Source: Cryptomeria japonica (lineage: Eukaryota; Streptophyta; Pinopsida; Cupressales; Cupressaceae). From it: 64,000 bases of DNA. Each line of letters begins with the position of its first letter. Position 1 is the stretch's first letter. The notes under the pieces are model-generated. The model had not been told where the DNA came from. It searched no databases and saw only the letters and a program-made list of their open reading frames with translations. The position numbers were made by a program, and so were the translations under genes. The stretch lies in assembly GCF_030272615.1 (NCBI RefSeq), contig NC_081410.1:191787619-191851618 (forward strand), written 5' to 3'. Shown here one piece after another: positions 62,008 to 64,000 of this stretch.

Positions 62008-63241
62008 ACATGGCTAGAGATGAAGGAAAGAGTTGTCAGTAGCCACCATCCTTTAATGAAAAAAAATTATGATGTTTGGGCCAAGAATATGAAGACCATC
62101 AAGGTTGCAAATGATTTATGGGAACTTTGTGTCACTTTGGGTTGTGGATACAACTGATCCAACTCAGTATGTTTCCCTCACAAATAACTAGAAGAATTAG
62201 TTGAGGGAGACAAGGAGGAAATATGCTAAGGCATTGAGTTTGATCAAAGAAGCCTTGACAGAGGCAATATTTCCCAGAATAGCAACAACTAACTATGCTA
62301 AGGAAGCATGGGAAATCCTCCAAACTAGCTACAAGGGGACTGATAAAGTCAAATTGGTGAAACTCCAGATGCTTAGAAGAGATTTTGAGACTTTTCAAAT
62401 GAAGGATAGTGATTCCATTTCAAAATTTCATACAAGAGTCTCTACTTTTTTGAACCAGCTAAGGTCAAATGGAGAAACCATGGAGGAGCAGAGGATTGTT
62501 GAAAAAATCCTTCGAAGTTGGCCATCAAAGTTTGATGCAATAATGATTGCTATTGAAGAGGTAAAGGATTTGTTAGTATTGATAGTTAATGAGTTGATGG
62601 GTTCTCTTCAAAACCATGAGTAGCACCTAAATAGGTCTGCTACTTCTTCCCAAGAGTAAGCTTTCAAAGCTCAAGCCAATACAAGAGGCAGGGGGAGACG
62701 AAGAAACATTGGAAAGAGTTCAAGAGGTAGAGGCCATAGCAATGAAGATAGCTCAGGATGAAAAAATAGCCAAGAGGGAGTGAGTAGTTCTCAAAATAAC
62801 ACCAAACAAGGCAAGAAGAACAACAATTCAAATCAGAGGTATGACAAGAGCAATGTAGAATTATTTAACTATCATAAGTTTGGGGATTATGCCAGAGATT
62901 GTTGGTAAAAGAAAGGTAATCTGTCAAAGCAAAATGCTAATGTGGGCGAAAATAATCAGTCCACAACCTTCAACATGTGCAACATTGGTGAAGAAGGCAG
63001 CCCTAAAGTGTTGTATTTGGATAGCGGTTGCAACAACCACATGAGTGGTAATGAGAGTTTGTTCTCTTTTATTGAAAAAAATATCAAATCTGAGATCGAA
63101 ATGGGGACCAATGGAATAGTTCCAACTATAGGCAAAGGATCTATTATGATCTTCACCAAGCAAGATGAGAAGGAGATTGAGAATGTTTATTTTTCTCCAG
63201 GCATTAAACATAATCTCATGAGTGTTGGATAGATGATCCAA
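62008..63241 (+). pseudogene. Copia gag and protease (second element), decayed
   Basis: Starts at the ATG at 62008 (MARDEGKSCQ, then TAG), in a frame broken again before 62201. The UBN2/gag domain is readable at 62201-62623: EAWEILQTSYKGTDKVKLVK, LQMLRRDFETFQMKDSDSIS, EQRIVEKILRSWPSKFD. The zinc knuckle region near 62860 reads LFNYHKFGDYARDC, so three of the four CCHC ligands (two Cys, the His) are gone. The protease follows at 62942-63232 with LYLDSGCNNHMSGNESLF and HNLMSVG, then a TAG. Gag packages the RNA and protease matures the polyprotein; neither would work as encoded. Confidence 0.88.
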
Positions 63242-63439
63242 AATAGATACAAGTTATTGATGGAGAAGGGTGTGTCTCATTTTTTGACAAAGATGGGAGT
63301 AAGAAAGTTGTTGTAGCAGTTCAAATGACAAAGAACTAGATGTTTCCTTTGAGAATAGAGCCGTGTTTCTCTTCTCAATCAGGTGTTGCACCTCCCAAAC
63401 AAGCATATACATAGTGCAATAGTTTAAGGCCCTCAATAG

Positions 63440-64000
63440 CAGCATTCAAGACCCCTCCAAGATGTGGCATCTTAGGTATGGACACTTGGGTTATGCTAGT
63501 TTGAGTTTATTGTCCAAGAAAAGAATGGTAGATGGTTTACCAAGCATAGAAGAGCCTAGTAGCAAGTGTGAGGCTTACATTTTGGGTAAGAAACATAGGC
63601 CTCCCTTTCAAAATGGAAACTCAAGAAGGGAAAGAGCACCATTGGAGTTGGTGCATACTGGTTTTTTTGGCCCTATGCAAACCATATCTATTGGTAGCAG
63701 CCAATATTTTATGACCTTTATTGATGATTTCAGCCATAGAACATGGGTTTATTTTCTGAAGCACAAATCTAAAGCTTTTGATAAGTTTTTATTGTTTAAA
63801 GTCCAAGCTGAAAAGGAGAGTGGACATTGCATAAAGTTCCTAAGGTTAGATCGTGGAGGAGAGTATACCTCCAATTCTTTTGTGAATTTTTGCAAGCAAA
63901 ATGGTATCAAGAAGGAGCTAACAACCACTTATACTCTACAACAAAATGGTGTCATTAAGAGAAAGAATAGGACCATTGTTAAAATGGCAAGGAGCATGCT
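63440..64000 (+). pseudogene. Copia integrase (second element), catalytic residues lost, runs off the window
   Basis: Open in frame 3 to the right edge. Pre-integrase segment: WHLRYGHLGYASLSLLSKKR, with KCEAYILGK where the second Cys of the CxxC is Tyr. Core: LVHTGFFGPM (the first catalytic Asp, normally HTD, is Gly), YFMTFIDDFSHRTWVYFLKH, LRLDRGGEYTSNSF (second Asp present), QQNGVIKRKNRT (the catalytic Glu, normally ERK, is Lys). Two of three DDE residues are lost, so strand transfer is not possible. RT and RNase H should lie to the right. It is in a different frame from the gag-protease part. Confidence 0.88.

Overview
The window looks like intergenic, repeat-rich chromosome from a large-genome seed plant. 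A gymnosperm (conifer) is the best guess. This rests on AT-rich DNA, very low gene density, nested LTR retrotransposons primed by initiator-Met tRNA, a CACTA transposon with plant TNP2/TNPA genes, a DUF4371-type hAT relic, and a TIR-NBS-LRR-type resistance gene with a 24-residue LRR array. The organism is inferred; no lineage marker settles it.

Layout. 1-2014 (+): the 3' part of a TNL-type NBS-LRR gene that enters from the left edge, with a frameshift between NB-ARC and LRR. 2-11 kb: AT-rich DNA with eroded retroelement pieces (a Copia-type LTR relic, a minus-strand Q/P-rich gag-like relic, an LTR-like segment with a TATA box), a 50-bp tandem repeat and one possible CACTA terminus. 12.58-15.47 kb (+): a long decayed coding sequence of an unrecognised family (here family X), with a divergent relative at 53.9-56.8 kb. 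17.2-25.4 kb (-): a decayed CACTA transposon with TNPA-like and TNP2 genes. 26.4-28.1 kb (+): a LINE-type RNase H fragment and an unrecognised ORF. 28.3-32.1 kb: a large palindromic (foldback-like) element with 20-bp CATATG-anchored tandem arrays in both arms, split by a solo LTR. It abuts a fragment of the same LRR gene family seen at the left edge. 34.67-41.37 kb (-): a structurally complete Copia element (1.06-kb LTRs, PBS, PPT, TSD CAAAT) with a broken polyprotein. 42.6-48.9 kb: microsatellites and about 6 kb of the same 20-bp satellite with many internal orientation switches, running into a second copy of one palindrome arm. 52.1-53.1 kb: a 265-bp tandem repeat. 57.7-60.4 kb (-): a hAT transposase relic. 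61.2-61.75 kb: another block of the 20-bp array. 62.0-64.0 kb (+): a second Copia polyprotein, catalytically dead, running off the right edge.

Two themes stand out. First, a 20-bp satellite occurs four times, in two cases forming the arms of a long inverted repeat; I do not recognise this family. Second, stop codons inside the decayed coding sequences are mostly TAG or TAA in places where one C-to-T change from CAG/CAA (Gln) would explain them. This fits cytosine-methylation-driven decay. Apart from the NBS-LRR gene, no intact cellular gene is evident; family X could be a retroelement ORF or a plant gene family and is the least understood coding material here.
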